Below are positions 1 through 9,232 of a stretch of 42,086 nt of DNA, piece after piece. The notes beneath the pieces are model-generated. The model ran no database searches. It saw only the letters and a program-made list of their open reading frames with translations, and was not told the origin of the DNA. A program made the position numbers and the translations under genes. Each line of letters begins with the position of its first letter. Within the stretch, counting starts at the first letter, position 1. The stretch is from JADHUC01 sp964617665 (GTDB lineage: Bacteria; Planctomycetota; Planctomycetia; Pirellulales; Pirellulaceae). The stretch is from positions 1-42,086 of the forward strand of contig CAZUAH010000060.1 in the NCBI GenBank assembly GCA_964617665.1. Reading direction: 5' to 3'.

Positions 1-342
1 ATGTACAGCGCAGAGATGTTCGTCAGCGGTGTAACCCATGCCGAGGTAGGAGGCTATCTCTTGGGCCTATGGGGGCTGCCGTACCCGATTATGGAAGCCG
101 TCGCCAATCATCACGAGCCGACTCGTGTGGACGCCAACGAATTCGGGGTCCTGGCCGCGGCGCATATCGCGGACGCGCTTATTCACGAACAAACGTCTTC
201 GGGTACAGCGGGTACGGAACAGTGCCATACAACGCTGGACCAGGCGTACGTCGACTCGCTAGGTCTCACGGAGAATCTCCCCGCATGGCGAGAGCGTGCA
301 CAAGAACTGATGACAGAAAGTACTGATCAAAATCGTCAATGA
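1..342 (+). CDS. HDOD-domain protein, C-terminal part (5' end outside window)
   Basis: The frame is open from the first base, and its 113 residues match the end of an HDOD domain: the stretch HAEVGGYLLGLWGLPYPI followed by a VANHHEP motif is typical of the last helices of this family. HDOD domains are non-catalytic relatives of HD phosphohydrolases and are usually found in bacterial signalling proteins. The ATG at position 1 is probably an internal methionine, because the usual N-terminal half of the domain is missing. Two response regulators follow 43 bp downstream on the same strand, so this is likely the first visible gene of a signalling operon. The tail after the domain is polar and unremarkable. 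Confidence 0.8.
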   Translation: MYSAEMFVSGVTHAEVGGYLLGLWGLPYPIMEAVANHHEPTRVDANEFGVLAAAHIADALIHEQTSSGTAGTEQCHTTLDQAYVDSLGLTENLPAWRERAQELMTESTDQNRQ

Positions 343-385
343 AGGCCAACACCAACACAAGACTGAACACGAAGAAAGACGGATT

Positions 386-1570
386 ATGGGCCGCCTAAAA
401 GTGCTGTGTGTGGACGACGAACCACACGTCCTGGAAGGCTTGGCGTTGCACCTCCGACGCGCGTATCGGGTGGTGACTGCGACGAGTGGACAGGCCGGTC
501 TGGAGGAGCTTGCCAAGCAAGGACCGTTTGCGGTCGTGTTGTCCGACATGCGAATGCCCGCGATGGACGGCGCTGCTTTCCTGAGCCAAGTGCGCGAGGT
601 GGCGCCAGACACGACTCGCATGCTGCTCACTGGCCATGCCGAATTCAACTCGGCCATCGCGGCGGTAAACGAGGGCCGGATCTTTCGTTTCTTGACCAAA
701 CCGTGCCCGCCGGACCAACTGCGAAGTGCCTTTGATGCAGCCGCCGAGCAGCACCGCCTTGTCACCTCCGAGCGAGTCCTGCTCGAACAGACGCTGCATG
801 GCAGCATCAAGACGCTCACTGACATTCTCTCGATGACCAACCCGATGGCGTTCGGCCGGTCCACAAGGATCAAGAAAACCGCCAGCGAACTCGCAGAAGC
901 GCTCGGCATGCAGAACCGCTGGCAGGTGGAAATGTCCGCTATGCTGTCGCAACTGGGATCCATCTCCCTTCCCGAGGAGACGGCGGAAAAATACTACTAT
1001 GGTCACGATCTGAGCAAGGACGAGAAGGCCATGGTCTCGCGAATACCCGGCATGACCGAAGAGCTGCTGGCCAACATCCCTCGCCTGGAACCGGTTCGCG
1101 AGATCCTGGCCAAACAGGGCATGCCGTTTGAGGCTGGAAATGGCAACAAGGAAGTACCCCTTGGCGCCAGGATACTGAGGATCGCGGTAGAATTCGACGA
1201 ACTGGAGTCCGCCGACATCGACCCACGACGCGCCCTCGACACCATGCTCGGTCGCGAGGGCAGGTACGATCCAACGATCCTGCAGGCGCTCGGCCAGATC
1301 AAAGGCACATTGGCGGACCGCGTGGAAGTCACGGAGATCCGCGTGCGGGGATTAAAAGTAGGCATGGTCCTTGCCGAAGACGTACGAACCAGAGACGACG
1401 TCCTGCTGGTGGCGCGTGGCTACGAGGTGACGCCGACCTTTGTTCAAAGGTTGCGCAACTTCCGCGTAGGCTTCGTCAAGGAGCCACTGCGTGTTTTGGC
1501 TCAGACTGAACCGGAAGGCGGTACTACGGCACCAAATGCTATTCAAACTCCGATAGGAAACAAACGATGA
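386..1570 (+). CDS. Response regulator with degenerate HD-GYP-like output domain
   Basis: This 394-residue protein starts with a CheY-like receiver (about residues 4-120): acidic pair D10/D11, phosphoacceptor D54 in LSDMRMPAMDG, T82 and K105 in FLTKPC. Residues about 135-310 follow the helical pattern of RpfG-type HD-GYP domains, but the metal-binding His-Asp pair is absent (AMLSQLGSI where HD proteins have a form of LLHDIG), and the GYP segment is replaced by a KQGMPFE stretch. The domain is therefore probably not an active cyclic-di-GMP phosphodiesterase and may act by binding. The C-terminal 80 residues resemble the beta-rich extension seen in similar regulators. Its stop overlaps the next start (ATGA at 1567-1570), indicating translational coupling. 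No histidine kinase is visible in the window. Confidence 0.85.
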   Translation: MGRLKVLCVDDEPHVLEGLALHLRRAYRVVTATSGQAGLEELAKQGPFAVVLSDMRMPAMDGAAFLSQVREVAPDTTRMLLTGHAEFNSAIAAVNEGRIFRFLTKPCPPDQLRSAFDAAAEQHRLVTSERVLLEQTLHGSIKTLTDILSMTNPMAFGRSTRIKKTASELAEALGMQNRWQVEMSAMLSQLGSISLPEETAEKYYYGHDLSKDEKAMVSRIPGMTEELLANIPRLEPVREILAKQGMPFEAGNGNKEVPLGARILRIAVEFDELESADIDPRRALDTMLGREGRYDPTILQALGQIKGTLADRVEVTEIRVRGLKVGMVLAEDVRTRDDVLLVARGYEVTPTFVQRLRNFRVGFVKEPLRVLAQTEPEGGTTAPNAIQTPIGNKR

Positions 1571-1989
1571 ACGACGACAAACCCACTGTCTTGGTCACCG
1601 ATGATGATGAAAGCGTACGATTCGGCTTGATGACGCGTCTGACACGGGCCGGATTCAAAGTCCTCACTGCCGCCAACGGCGAACAGGCGATTGACATTGT
1701 CAAGACCCAGAAGGTCGATGCAGTCCTACTGGACGTACAGATGCCGGGCATGGATGGCTTTGCCGTATGCGAGTACATTCGCCAGGTCGTGGGCGACGCG
1801 GACCTGCCGACGTACTTTCTGACGGGTGCCCAAGACCGCATCATCAGGGACAACCTGGGTGTCTTAAGCGAAACGGTTGGGGCGAACCGCTATTTGACCA
1901 AACCCTGTGACACGGCCGCGCTGGCGGTGATGCTGAAGGAGGAAATTGCCGCGTCGCGCAGTCGCCGCGCCTGCCCATCCAAGGCGTGA
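1567..1989 (+). CDS. Single-domain response regulator
   Basis: A 140-residue protein made almost entirely of a receiver domain: acidic residues D12-D14, phosphoacceptor D56 in LLDVQMPGMDG, T86 in FLTGAQD and K112 in YLTKPCD. There is no output domain, only a short basic tail, so it probably works as a phosphorelay intermediate or by protein-protein contact like CheY/Spo0F. The start codon overlaps the stop of the preceding regulator by four bases, and AGGAAA lies just upstream inside that gene. The two regulators and the HDOD protein before them form one transcription unit by spacing. The partner kinase is unknown. Confidence 0.9.
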   Translation: MNDDKPTVLVTDDDESVRFGLMTRLTRAGFKVLTAANGEQAIDIVKTQKVDAVLLDVQMPGMDGFAVCEYIRQVVGDADLPTYFLTGAQDRIIRDNLGVLSETVGANRYLTKPCDTAALAVMLKEEIAASRSRRACPSKA

Positions 1990-2160
1990 CAAATCGGGCG
2001 GCGGAGTTTCAAGGCCCTCGAAACCACCGTCAAAGCTCTGTAGGCGGCGACGGACGCCGGGCGAAGCCGCGTACATGTACCGGAATAGGCTCCGAGGACG
2101 ATGACTGAAAGGAATGTGCGCGTTGCTTGTCCCTAGCGGGATGCTCGTTGCCATGCCTGC

Positions 2161-2180
2161 AACTCGGCCGCAACCGAGTT
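2161..2180. terminator. Hairpin between convergent genes
   Basis: Perfect 7-bp stem (AACTCGG / CCGAGTT) with a 6-nt loop, ten bases past the stop of the M28 peptidase on the minus strand and about 170 bp after the response regulators on the plus strand. It has no clear T-tract on either side, so intrinsic termination is only a possibility. The rest of 1990-2190 shows no gene. Confidence 0.35.
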
Positions 2181-2190
2181 TCTGAGGCCG

Positions 2191-3258
2191 TCACAGCCCC
2201 GTGTTCAGCAGCCTTGCCGCAATCTCGTCGATGTCCGATCGCGTCTTGAGTTTCTTAGCCCCCAGTAGTCTCAGCACCAGAGGAAACAGCAAGCCACACG
2301 CCTTTCTTATGTGCCGAATCTCAAACGCGGACGTATCCGCGGGACCGCCGTCATGTGGCAATAGTTCTTCTCCTGCAACGGATTCGGTCAGTGCAACCAG
2401 GTACCGCATCATGCGTTCCATCTTGGTGTAGTTCAGCTTCTCCGGCGTATCCGTGTCGGCGTGATAGTGCCGCCACCGCCCACACGACAGAAACAGGTAC
2501 GGCACACCATTGACACGAAACACGCCATGATCGCTCATGTCCCCCACGTACTCATTCAAAGTAGCGATCAAACGAAGCCGTCGTGGGACACGCACTGATT
2601 CGACCATCTGGGCCAATGCCGGATGGCTCTCCGCTCCGGTCATGAACATCAAATCTCGCACTCCGGGCAATGCTACGTCCTCCGAACCCACTTTCGGAAA
2701 CAGTCGCCCGAGACGGCCAAACCACGGTACCGAGTCCAAATACTCGATAGGAACAACGACATCGTGTCCCATTAGGTCCATGACGATCGCCGCATGCACT
2801 CCCTCCTCAGCTAGGTGATCCTCGTAGAACCGGATACTGCCCATCGCAGGGCTCTGGAAGTGCCACGGTTCCTCGGCATCGAAGATCGCGATAATCACGT
2901 CGCGTTCCCGTTTTTTTGTGGACAGAATCTCTGCTGCAGAAAGTGCGATTGCCACGGCCGACGCGTTGTCGTCCGCACATGGTGCGGCAATCACACTGTC
3001 GTAATGAGCACCGATCAGAACCGGCTTGGCTGATGGGTCGTTGCCGCGAATCACGCCAATCAGATTGACGAAATCCTCACCGTCCCAGGTGTATGGCAAC
3101 TCGTAACTCTCGCCTTTGTACGGCGACAGCTTTAGCTGCTCCATTCGGCCAAGGATGTACCCCCGTGCCTTCGCATGTCCCTCCGAACCGACAACCCGTC
3201 CCTCGGGCAACGCCAACGCGAGCACGTCCTCTTTCAGTTTGTTACGGAATCTTGCCAT
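2191..3258 (-). CDS. M28-family zinc aminopeptidase-like protein
   Basis: This 355-residue protein has the metal-ligand pattern of M28 (aminopeptidase Y/S) peptidases: H85 and D87 in GAHYDSV, D96/D97 in ADDNASA, E129/E130 in FDAEEPWH, D161 in VMDLMGHD and H266 in HYHADTDTPEK. These are the positions expected for two zinc ions and the general base. M28 enzymes remove N-terminal amino acids or act as carboxypeptidases or glutaminyl cyclases; the substrate cannot be read here. Unlike many M28 enzymes it has no signal peptide, so a cytoplasmic location is inferred. The Shine-Dalgarno match is weak. It lies 70 bp after the stop of the large exported protein upstream, on the same strand, and may be co-transcribed with it. 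Confidence 0.85.
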   Translation of the reverse strand: MARFRNKLKEDVLALALPEGRVVGSEGHAKARGYILGRMEQLKLSPYKGESYELPYTWDGEDFVNLIGVIRGNDPSAKPVLIGAHYDSVIAAPCADDNASAVAIALSAAEILSTKKRERDVIIAIFDAEEPWHFQSPAMGSIRFYEDHLAEEGVHAAIVMDLMGHDVVVPIEYLDSVPWFGRLGRLFPKVGSEDVALPGVRDLMFMTGAESHPALAQMVESVRVPRRLRLIATLNEYVGDMSDHGVFRVNGVPYLFLSCGRWRHYHADTDTPEKLNYTKMERMMRYLVALTESVAGEELLPHDGGPADTSAFEIRHIRKACGLLFPLVLRLLGAKKLKTRSDIDEIAARLLNTGL

Positions 3259-3328
3259 GGTCCGGTTAGGGTCTCTTGCGGCTGGTCTATCCTGTCTTCG
3301 TTAAACAGACATTCCGGCGCGGCCATGG

Positions 3329-6300
3329 TTATGGGTACACTTTCACGAACGACACCGTGACGCGGAACTCGGGCGGTTGTGAAGTGGGCAACGAGAAAAC
3401 GACGGGATTCGGCCCGGGGCTGAGTCTCGGTGTTAATCCGTCTAGTTTCACTTCCTCTACAGTGCCCGCCTTGCCGTGAAGTCTGCAGTCGCCGACACCT
3501 TTCAGCACCAGCCGGTCGCCCGCGTTCATCGCCACGGGAAACTGGACGCGTTGCCCGGCAATTGTCAGGGCAGGATTGCGCAGCGGCTCCGCCTCGCGCA
3601 ACACCCGGATTTCATCCACATAGCACGTCACGGTTTTGCCCGCGGGGATGCCGTTGTAGTAGATATTCAAGCCGTCGATCTTATCGGCATCTTTCAGATT
3701 CGGCCCGCCCAGGTCGAACTGGCAGTATCGCCAACCGTTGAAGTCGACTCGTGTGTAGTTGTCCTGCCAACCGCCCTCAGCGTCTCGCAATTGAAGCTTG
3801 AACGACTGGCCGTTCGCGTCGCCGTGCAGCCAGAAACCGATGGCGGCGAAGCCGGACAGATCGATCGGCTCCTTGAATCGTTTGCTCTTGACCGACCAGC
3901 CGCCGTTGTCGTCGCGTGAGCTGATCGCGGTGTAACAGGCACTTGTCTTGCCAAACTTCACGTTGTCGGACGAACGGCTGAGTTTCTGTGTGACGCCAGA
4001 ATGGCAGCCGCCAGTGATGTGCCGCGAATCGTACGCGTATGTCGCTGGCTGGTCGGACGCATCCGGTTCGTCGAAGCTTTCGAGCGTGACCGCCGTAGAC
4101 GCGTTGTATGCGGCCATGTTGTCGCTCACTTTCTCGACGCTCAGTTCGATCTCCAAGTCCGCCTTCTCTACATCAGATCGGGAAATCACTTGCCATTCAT
4201 TCTGGTGCCCATCGAGAGCACAGATTGTGCGCGGTTGTTCATATTCCCGGCGCAGGAGCGACCAGTCGATCTTGTCCTTTGGCGTTCGATCGCGCAGTGG
4301 TTCTCCGTACGTGATCACGGTAACCTCCGCACGTGACCGGAAACCCTCCGGGGCCGTGCAGGTGAACGTGACCTTGTTTTCGTTCGCCGTTAGCATCGGC
4401 ACGTCACCCTGAGGCTCCAAGAATCGAATCAAGTTGCCACGCTCGTCGTACAAGCGGCAGTCGTCGGGCGATTCGAACTCGATGTACATGCCGCTTTCCA
4501 GGTCAATAGGAAAGACCAGCCGCTTTCCGCCGATCTCGATCGTCGGATTCTGTAGGACAACCTTTCGCGTTCGGAGTGCGCTGATGGCACCGAGATGACA
4601 GGTCACTTCGTCATTGGGGGGCAGGTCGTTCAGGTAGAACGTCAGCTTGTTGACAGCATGACGCACCAGCGGCGACCGGTGGAGTACACAGTGGGCGCCG
4701 TACGGCCACTTGTAGTCGTGGTACGCGGCAGCATCCCGCTCGCGCAACAGTAGCTCGAAATATCGCCAACCCTTGAAATCCAACTTGATGTGATGATCGT
4801 CAAGCGTGCGGAAATACTCGGGCAGGTTTGTAAGCTGCAGATTAAGCAGAGCACCTTTGCCGTCGCCGTGTACCCAAAGGCCAATCGCGTCGTACGGCGT
4901 CATGTCGACGACGGGATCGAACTGCTTGACAGCCCTGGCCCACGCACCGACCGGAGAATCCCCTTGGTTCGTTGCCGTGAAGCACAGCGATGTGGCAGGT
5001 CGCCCCAGAGTTGTGGCCAGTCTTCCCGAGGTTGTGGCCGGTCTCCCGACCGAGCCACTCGGCCGACCGGAGGCCTCAGAAGTCGCGGGAGCCCCGCGCC
5101 GAACCGTACAACTGACTCGAGGCGCAGTGCCCGCAGGTGCGAACTCGCTATTCTCCGAGAAATCGGTCAGGACCATACTTCGCTCGTCGTCGTACGGAAA
5201 CGCCGAGTAGAGCGCGTGGATGCGCAGCCTGACCGGTTGGGCGCCAAAGCGATTCGTCGCCGTCCACGTGCCTGTATCGTCATTCAAGCCGGTCACCTTA
5301 TGTTGGTCGTAATCCGTGGGCACCAGTTGCCAGTCGCCATTCTCGGCTTGCGCCAAACGGCACTCCCGTCGCTCTTCGCGCAGTCTTTCCTTGACCGAAT
5401 CGGCAAAGTAGTTGGCCAGCCGTAGTTGTTCGTAACGTCCGATCGTGGTGAAGAATTCGTTCTGCCGTGCGTTTTGCGGCGGGCCCGATGCGGAGACGTT
5501 TTGGAACGACAACGGCACGTCGTGGGCAAGGGCCTTGGCACACAGATACTCGATTTCGTCCGGCATCTCCATGTCCCAATCGCGAGCCGGACCGAGGATG
5601 ACCCACCAGCCAAGTTGAGCCTCCAGCAGGCACGCGTTGCGATACTGCTGGACCGCTGCCAAATGGTCGTCCGCAAAACGCTTCAAGCCCCACTTGGGAT
5701 GGTCCCACGCTCCAACGCGTGAATGAAAGGGCCACGAGTGATGGCCCCAACAACTGGCCTCGACCAGCGCCGGGCGTTTGAGCCTGGTGTAGATCGCGTG
5801 CCGCATCCGAGCAATGCCGTACCATCCCCGCATGGCCTCCGCACCGTCCATATAGATCTGGTCGAGGCCGCAAGTGTTGTAGACGTTGGCGATTCGCTCG
5901 GCCACTTCATCAACCAGCGTCGAATGCTCGTCCGGGATGAAACAACCGTATCGAGCGATCATGTGATGGACGGGCGCCCCTTTCTTGTGCGCGGCCACCT
6001 TGGTGCCGAACGCACCGCGTTTGCACTTCAGGAAACCGTAGGGCGTCTCGTTCGCGATAACCGAATATTGGATCAGTTCGTCGTCGATGCGGATGCAGTT
6101 GCCGCGGCTGGAGTAGGCCCAGACGGTTGGATAGTTGCCCGGCGGCTCGGCGGTTGGGACCTCGACGTCCTGCTCGTCCAGGTCCGCCGTCAACGTGAAC
6201 GTGCCATCCGTAGCGAGACGAGCATCGGGTATCGGGGTCACCCATGAATCGTATGGGCTGATGCAACCGGTCAACGTGTGGATGCCGACCTTCAGGCCCG

Positions 6301-7870
6301 CTTCGTGCAATCGGTCAGCCACCGCTTTCATTCCGTCGAGACCGTTGGGGAAAAGATCCTCACGAGGCTCGTAATGCCCCAGACTCTTTCCCCAGCCCGA
6401 CATGTGGATGTACTGGATACCGCCACGTCGCGCCAATTCGATCCACTGATCGACATTTTTCCCTGATACGCGAGCAAACACGTACGAGCCGCGATTCTCT
6501 GGGGCATCTTGAGCAAACGGACCGCCGAGCGCCGAGTAGGGAAGCCCCTCGTTGCGGACGACATCCTGTACGACAGACTTCATTTGCGGCGTTGGGCATG
6601 CCACCAGGGCCGCGCCGGCTCCTTCAAATCCATGTTCCTCGAACGCCTTGGCCGTCAGGACCGGCGGGTTCCCTCTGACGTGGACGTAGGTCTCGAGATT
6701 CAGCGTTCGCAGGCACACGCCGAAGCGATCATCCGCAGCCAGCCCGGACATTGTGTGAACATGCTCGCAGGAGTTTAGGTTCAGATCCACAAAGGTCACT
6801 TCGTCCACTTCTCGATTGTCAACCGACTCGACACGAAATACGAAGTATTTCGGTTTCGTCGTCACACCGACGACCACCGTGGTCTCGGCTTTGTCGAACC
6901 GCAGAACTAGCTTGCCGTCCTCAAACGAACACTTGGCTCGCCTGTACGTTTTGTCACCCTGTTTGATCCAGACCAAGGGCGTAGTCCGGAGGATTCGATC
7001 CTCGCCCGTGCTCTTGTCCAGCAGGGCTGTGCAGCGGCCACGCGGACCGATGGCAAGTTTCGCGAACTCGTTCTCGAAGGTCGCTACAGCCGTAGCCAGT
7101 TGCGATGCCCGCGGGATTTTCTCGTAAGCCTTTTCGCCTTGCGGTGTCGCAGACCTTCCGGTTGACTGCTCCTTGAAAACGGATGCTATCTCGTCAGCCT
7201 CTAACGCGCGGTTGAAAACTCGTACCTCGTCGATCAGTCCCTTGTGGCTGACAGCACCGCCCCACTTGCCGATGACCAGATCGCCTTTGTGGCCGACGGG
7301 GTAGTCCCAGTTGGCCGAACCGACCGGCCGGCCGTTGACGTAGGTTTTGATGACCGGCCGCTTGAACGTGGCCGCCAAATGATACCACTGGCCCATCGCA
7401 AACGGTGCCAGCAATTGTGAGCTGATTTCACGCCACTGCTCACGGTTGTTCGATGCCGAGAATCCCGGCCGTCCCATCCGGAACGTGCACTGATTGTCGT
7501 TCACGAACATGAGGAATCCTCCCGGACTCCACGTTCCGCCGGAAATGATGTTGGGGTACTTCCCTGTGCCTTCCCACCACACCCAAGCCTCGACGGTCAT
7601 CTCGTCCGAACCGTCCAGACCAGTGATTTCGGGAATCGACACGTATGCCCCTTGCCCATCAAATGCCAGAGCGGTGCCGAACCGGCCCTTGACCCAATCG
7701 GCATTCCAGATGTCTCCGTCGTTCTCGTTCCCCGAGCTGTCGACGGCCAAATCGCCCTGGCCTTCTTCGAATCGCCAATGTCCCAAGAGGCCCTTTTGCC
7801 CGCTCGCATCCGGTGATACCCAAACGATGTTGACCAAACAAACGAGCCCAACCAACGGTTTTCGCCACAT
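3329..7870 (-). CDS. Large exported glycoside-hydrolase-like protein: LamG, TIM barrel, two carbohydrate-binding-like modules
   Basis: A 1513-residue secreted protein. A signal peptide (MWRKPLVGLVCLVNIVWV, cleaved near DASGQ) is followed by a LamG/concanavalin fold (about 25-230, ending LIDEVRVFNRALEADE). A beta-rich region leads to a TIM-barrel-like catalytic region (about 470-850) resembling alpha-galactosidase-type barrels. DQIYMDGAEA, with D675, is the best nucleophile candidate. The C-terminal third contains two copies of a galactose-binding-like module, recognisable by the related motifs AIGLWVHGDGKG and AIGFWLHGDANG followed by a FxGWRY segment, each with a small beta domain behind it. 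The start is placed at 7870, not further upstream, because AGAGGAG lies 7 nt before it and the signal peptide begins there. The linker before the first module contains a 21-bp tandem repeat. Exact substrate is unknown. Confidence 0.7.
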   Translation of the reverse strand: MWRKPLVGLVCLVNIVWVSPDASGQKGLLGHWRFEEGQGDLAVDSSGNENDGDIWNADWVKGRFGTALAFDGQGAYVSIPEITGLDGSDEMTVEAWVWWEGTGKYPNIISGGTWSPGGFLMFVNDNQCTFRMGRPGFSASNNREQWREISSQLLAPFAMGQWYHLAATFKRPVIKTYVNGRPVGSANWDYPVGHKGDLVIGKWGGAVSHKGLIDEVRVFNRALEADEIASVFKEQSTGRSATPQGEKAYEKIPRASQLATAVATFENEFAKLAIGPRGRCTALLDKSTGEDRILRTTPLVWIKQGDKTYRRAKCSFEDGKLVLRFDKAETTVVVGVTTKPKYFVFRVESVDNREVDEVTFVDLNLNSCEHVHTMSGLAADDRFGVCLRTLNLETYVHVRGNPPVLTAKAFEEHGFEGAGAALVACPTPQMKSVVQDVVRNEGLPYSALGGPFAQDAPENRGSYVFARVSGKNVDQWIELARRGGIQYIHMSGWGKSLGHYEPREDLFPNGLDGMKAVADRLHEAGLKVGIHTLTGCISPYDSWVTPIPDARLATDGTFTLTADLDEQDVEVPTAEPPGNYPTVWAYSSRGNCIRIDDELIQYSVIANETPYGFLKCKRGAFGTKVAAHKKGAPVHHMIARYGCFIPDEHSTLVDEVAERIANVYNTCGLDQIYMDGAEAMRGWYGIARMRHAIYTRLKRPALVEASCWGHHSWPFHSRVGAWDHPKWGLKRFADDHLAAVQQYRNACLLEAQLGWWVILGPARDWDMEMPDEIEYLCAKALAHDVPLSFQNVSASGPPQNARQNEFFTTIGRYEQLRLANYFADSVKERLREERRECRLAQAENGDWQLVPTDYDQHKVTGLNDDTGTWTATNRFGAQPVRLRIHALYSAFPYDDERSMVLTDFSENSEFAPAGTAPRVSCTVRRGAPATSEASGRPSGSVGRPATTSGRLATTLGRPATSLCFTATNQGDSPVGAWARAVKQFDPVVDMTPYDAIGLWVHGDGKGALLNLQLTNLPEYFRTLDDHHIKLDFKGWRYFELLLRERDAAAYHDYKWPYGAHCVLHRSPLVRHAVNKLTFYLNDLPPNDEVTCHLGAISALRTRKVVLQNPTIEIGGKRLVFPIDLESGMYIEFESPDDCRLYDERGNLIRFLEPQGDVPMLTANENKVTFTCTAPEGFRSRAEVTVITYGEPLRDRTPKDKIDWSLLRREYEQPRTICALDGHQNEWQVISRSDVEKADLEIELSVEKVSDNMAAYNASTAVTLESFDEPDASDQPATYAYDSRHITGGCHSGVTQKLSRSSDNVKFGKTSACYTAISSRDDNGGWSVKSKRFKEPIDLSGFAAIGFWLHGDANGQSFKLQLRDAEGGWQDNYTRVDFNGWRYCQFDLGGPNLKDADKIDGLNIYYNGIPAGKTVTCYVDEIRVLREAEPLRNPALTIAGQRVQFPVAMNAGDRLVLKGVGDCRLHGKAGTVEEVKLDGLTPRLSPGPNPVVFSLPTSQPPEFRVTVSFVKVYP
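4991..5074. repeat. In-frame 21-bp minisatellite in a linker
   Basis: Three similar 21-bp units (4991-5011, 5012-5032, 5033-5053) that each begin TGTGGC, followed by a diverged fourth (5054-5074). On the minus strand they encode a 7-residue repeat of the form GRPATTS / GRLATTL / GRPATSL. It sits in the linker between the TIM-barrel region and the first carbohydrate-binding-like module of the 1513-residue protein. Confidence 0.75.
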
Positions 7871-7877
7871 CGTCTTG

Positions 7878-7884
7878 CTCCTCT
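7878..7884 (-). promoter_or_regulatory. Ribosome binding site fixing the start at 7870
   Basis: AGAGGAG on the minus strand, 7 nt before the ATG at 7870. The open frame continues 25 codons further upstream, but this site and the signal peptide directly after the ATG decide for the inner start. Confidence 0.75.
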
Positions 7885-8006
7885 GATATCGGAAAGGGAC
7901 GTATTCGTTGCCGCCCCGAATTCGCTGGAACAGAGATGCGGCCAACGAATTCAGGACGGCAACGAATTAGCTGGACATTGGCAGTCACATGGTGAAATCG
8001 GTTAAC

Positions 8007-8026
8007 GACGGTTCTATCTAACCGTC
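8007..8026 (-). terminator. Hairpin overlapping the stop of the coiled-coil gene
   Basis: Perfect 7-bp stem GACGGTT / AACCGTC with a 6-nt loop that includes part of the TAG stop at 8018-8020. The following minus-strand sequence is only moderately T-rich, so termination is uncertain. The 8006-7871 gap beyond it holds no gene. Confidence 0.3.
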
Positions 8027-9091
8027 ACTCGGCGCGGGCCGCGGTGGCAGGTCGGACGTTCCCGCCGACTGCGGAGACGTCACCGACCGTGAGGTTGACG
8101 GGCCTTCGATGGCTTTCACGGCGATGTCCTGCACTTGGCGGTACGAATGCTCCAACTGCTGCGAGAACTTGGCGATCTGTTCCGCTTGTTTCTGCACCGT
8201 TTCCTGGAGCGATTCAATGCGCGAGTTCAGTACGTTTCGTTCGCCGCCGAACTCCTTCTGAAGCAGCTCGATACTGGTCTTGCTGTCGCGTTCCAATCGC
8301 TCGGAGGTCGCCTTGACCGCTTCGGCCACGGCATTCTCCAGCTCGCCGGAGGATCGCTCGACTTTCTCCCGCAGTTGCTGCAATTCGGCCTCGGCCGCGG
8401 CCACCACCTGCTCGCGTTCGGAAAGATCCGCCTCCATTTCTTCTCTCTTGAGTTGAATCTCTCGTTCCAGCTTGGCCTTGTCATGTTCGAACTGTTCGAG
8501 AGTCAACTGTTTGTCGCGTTCAAACTGATACTTGAATTCTTCCTTTTCCCTTTCGCGTTTCTTCTTCTCGGCGTCGTTATGTTCTTTCATCATCGCTTCG
8601 TATTGCGTCTTTTCGTTCTTCCAAGCTTCCCGCTGCGTGCTCATCTCGCTCTCGAATTGCTCTCGGGTTGCCTGCATCTCGGTTTCGTATTCGTCGCGTT
8701 TCTCCTTCTGAGCTTCCAGCAGGGCGGCCAGGCTCGAAGCGGACTTTTCGATCTCGTAAATCTCGGCCAATTCCGCTTCTGCATCCTCGACAGCCTTCTT
8801 CACCTGCGTGTACTTCGACATTTCAGTTTCAAGCCGGTCGGCCAGGTCGTTCAGCGACTTGCCTATTTCCGACTTCAAGACGCCGATCTGCTTGCCGATG
8901 CCTTCGGTAGACAGTGAATCGGCGACCCCTTTGGCCTCGGTCTTCTTCTTCTCCGCCGCCGTCTCCGCCGGTTTCATTTCGGCGCGGCGTTTTTCCTTGA
9001 GTTGCTTCAGCAGCCGGTTGTAGGCGTCCAGCATCTCCTTTTTGGTGTTTGACATTGTCAGCTTTTCGGTTTCGGGCGTCCCGTTGGTCAT
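8018..9091 (-). CDS. Cytoplasmic coiled-coil protein, unknown function
   Basis: A 357-residue, highly charged protein. Residues about 10-50 are basic and Lys/Glu-rich. From about 75 to 320 the sequence is almost continuous heptad-like coiled coil with long Glu/Lys/Arg/Gln runs. The last 30 residues are Ser/Pro-rich and disordered. It has no signal peptide, Walker motif or membrane segment, so it is not a complete SMC protein, although the coil resembles the arm of SMC-type or myosin-like proteins. The start at 9091 is supported by AAGGAA a few bases upstream; an internal ATG at 9055 lacks a ribosome site. It follows the MttB-family gene on the same strand after about 140 bp. A structural or scaffold role is a guess from composition. 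Confidence 0.7.
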   Translation of the reverse strand: MTNGTPETEKLTMSNTKKEMLDAYNRLLKQLKEKRRAEMKPAETAAEKKKTEAKGVADSLSTEGIGKQIGVLKSEIGKSLNDLADRLETEMSKYTQVKKAVEDAEAELAEIYEIEKSASSLAALLEAQKEKRDEYETEMQATREQFESEMSTQREAWKNEKTQYEAMMKEHNDAEKKKREREKEEFKYQFERDKQLTLEQFEHDKAKLEREIQLKREEMEADLSEREQVVAAAEAELQQLREKVERSSGELENAVAEAVKATSERLERDSKTSIELLQKEFGGERNVLNSRIESLQETVQKQAEQIAKFSQQLEHSYRQVQDIAVKAIEGPSTSRSVTSPQSAGTSDLPPRPAPSDG

Positions 9092-9232
9092 GATGTGTTC
9101 CTTTGTGTGACGCGTTCTTACTTGGTTTGCCGGACAATCGGTGAATGCCCCCGGTTCTCCGGAAATCTGCTAATACTAGATTATGCCGCTCCAAGTAGTC
9201 GTCTGCTAGATGGTCAGGCTGTTCGCGGTCTA

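Noticed and set aside
8135..8917. Plus-strand frame with a Leu/Phe-rich, membrane-like translation
   Set aside because: It is the mirror image of the charged coiled-coil gene: Lys/Glu codons read backwards give Leu/Phe. It has no ribosome site.
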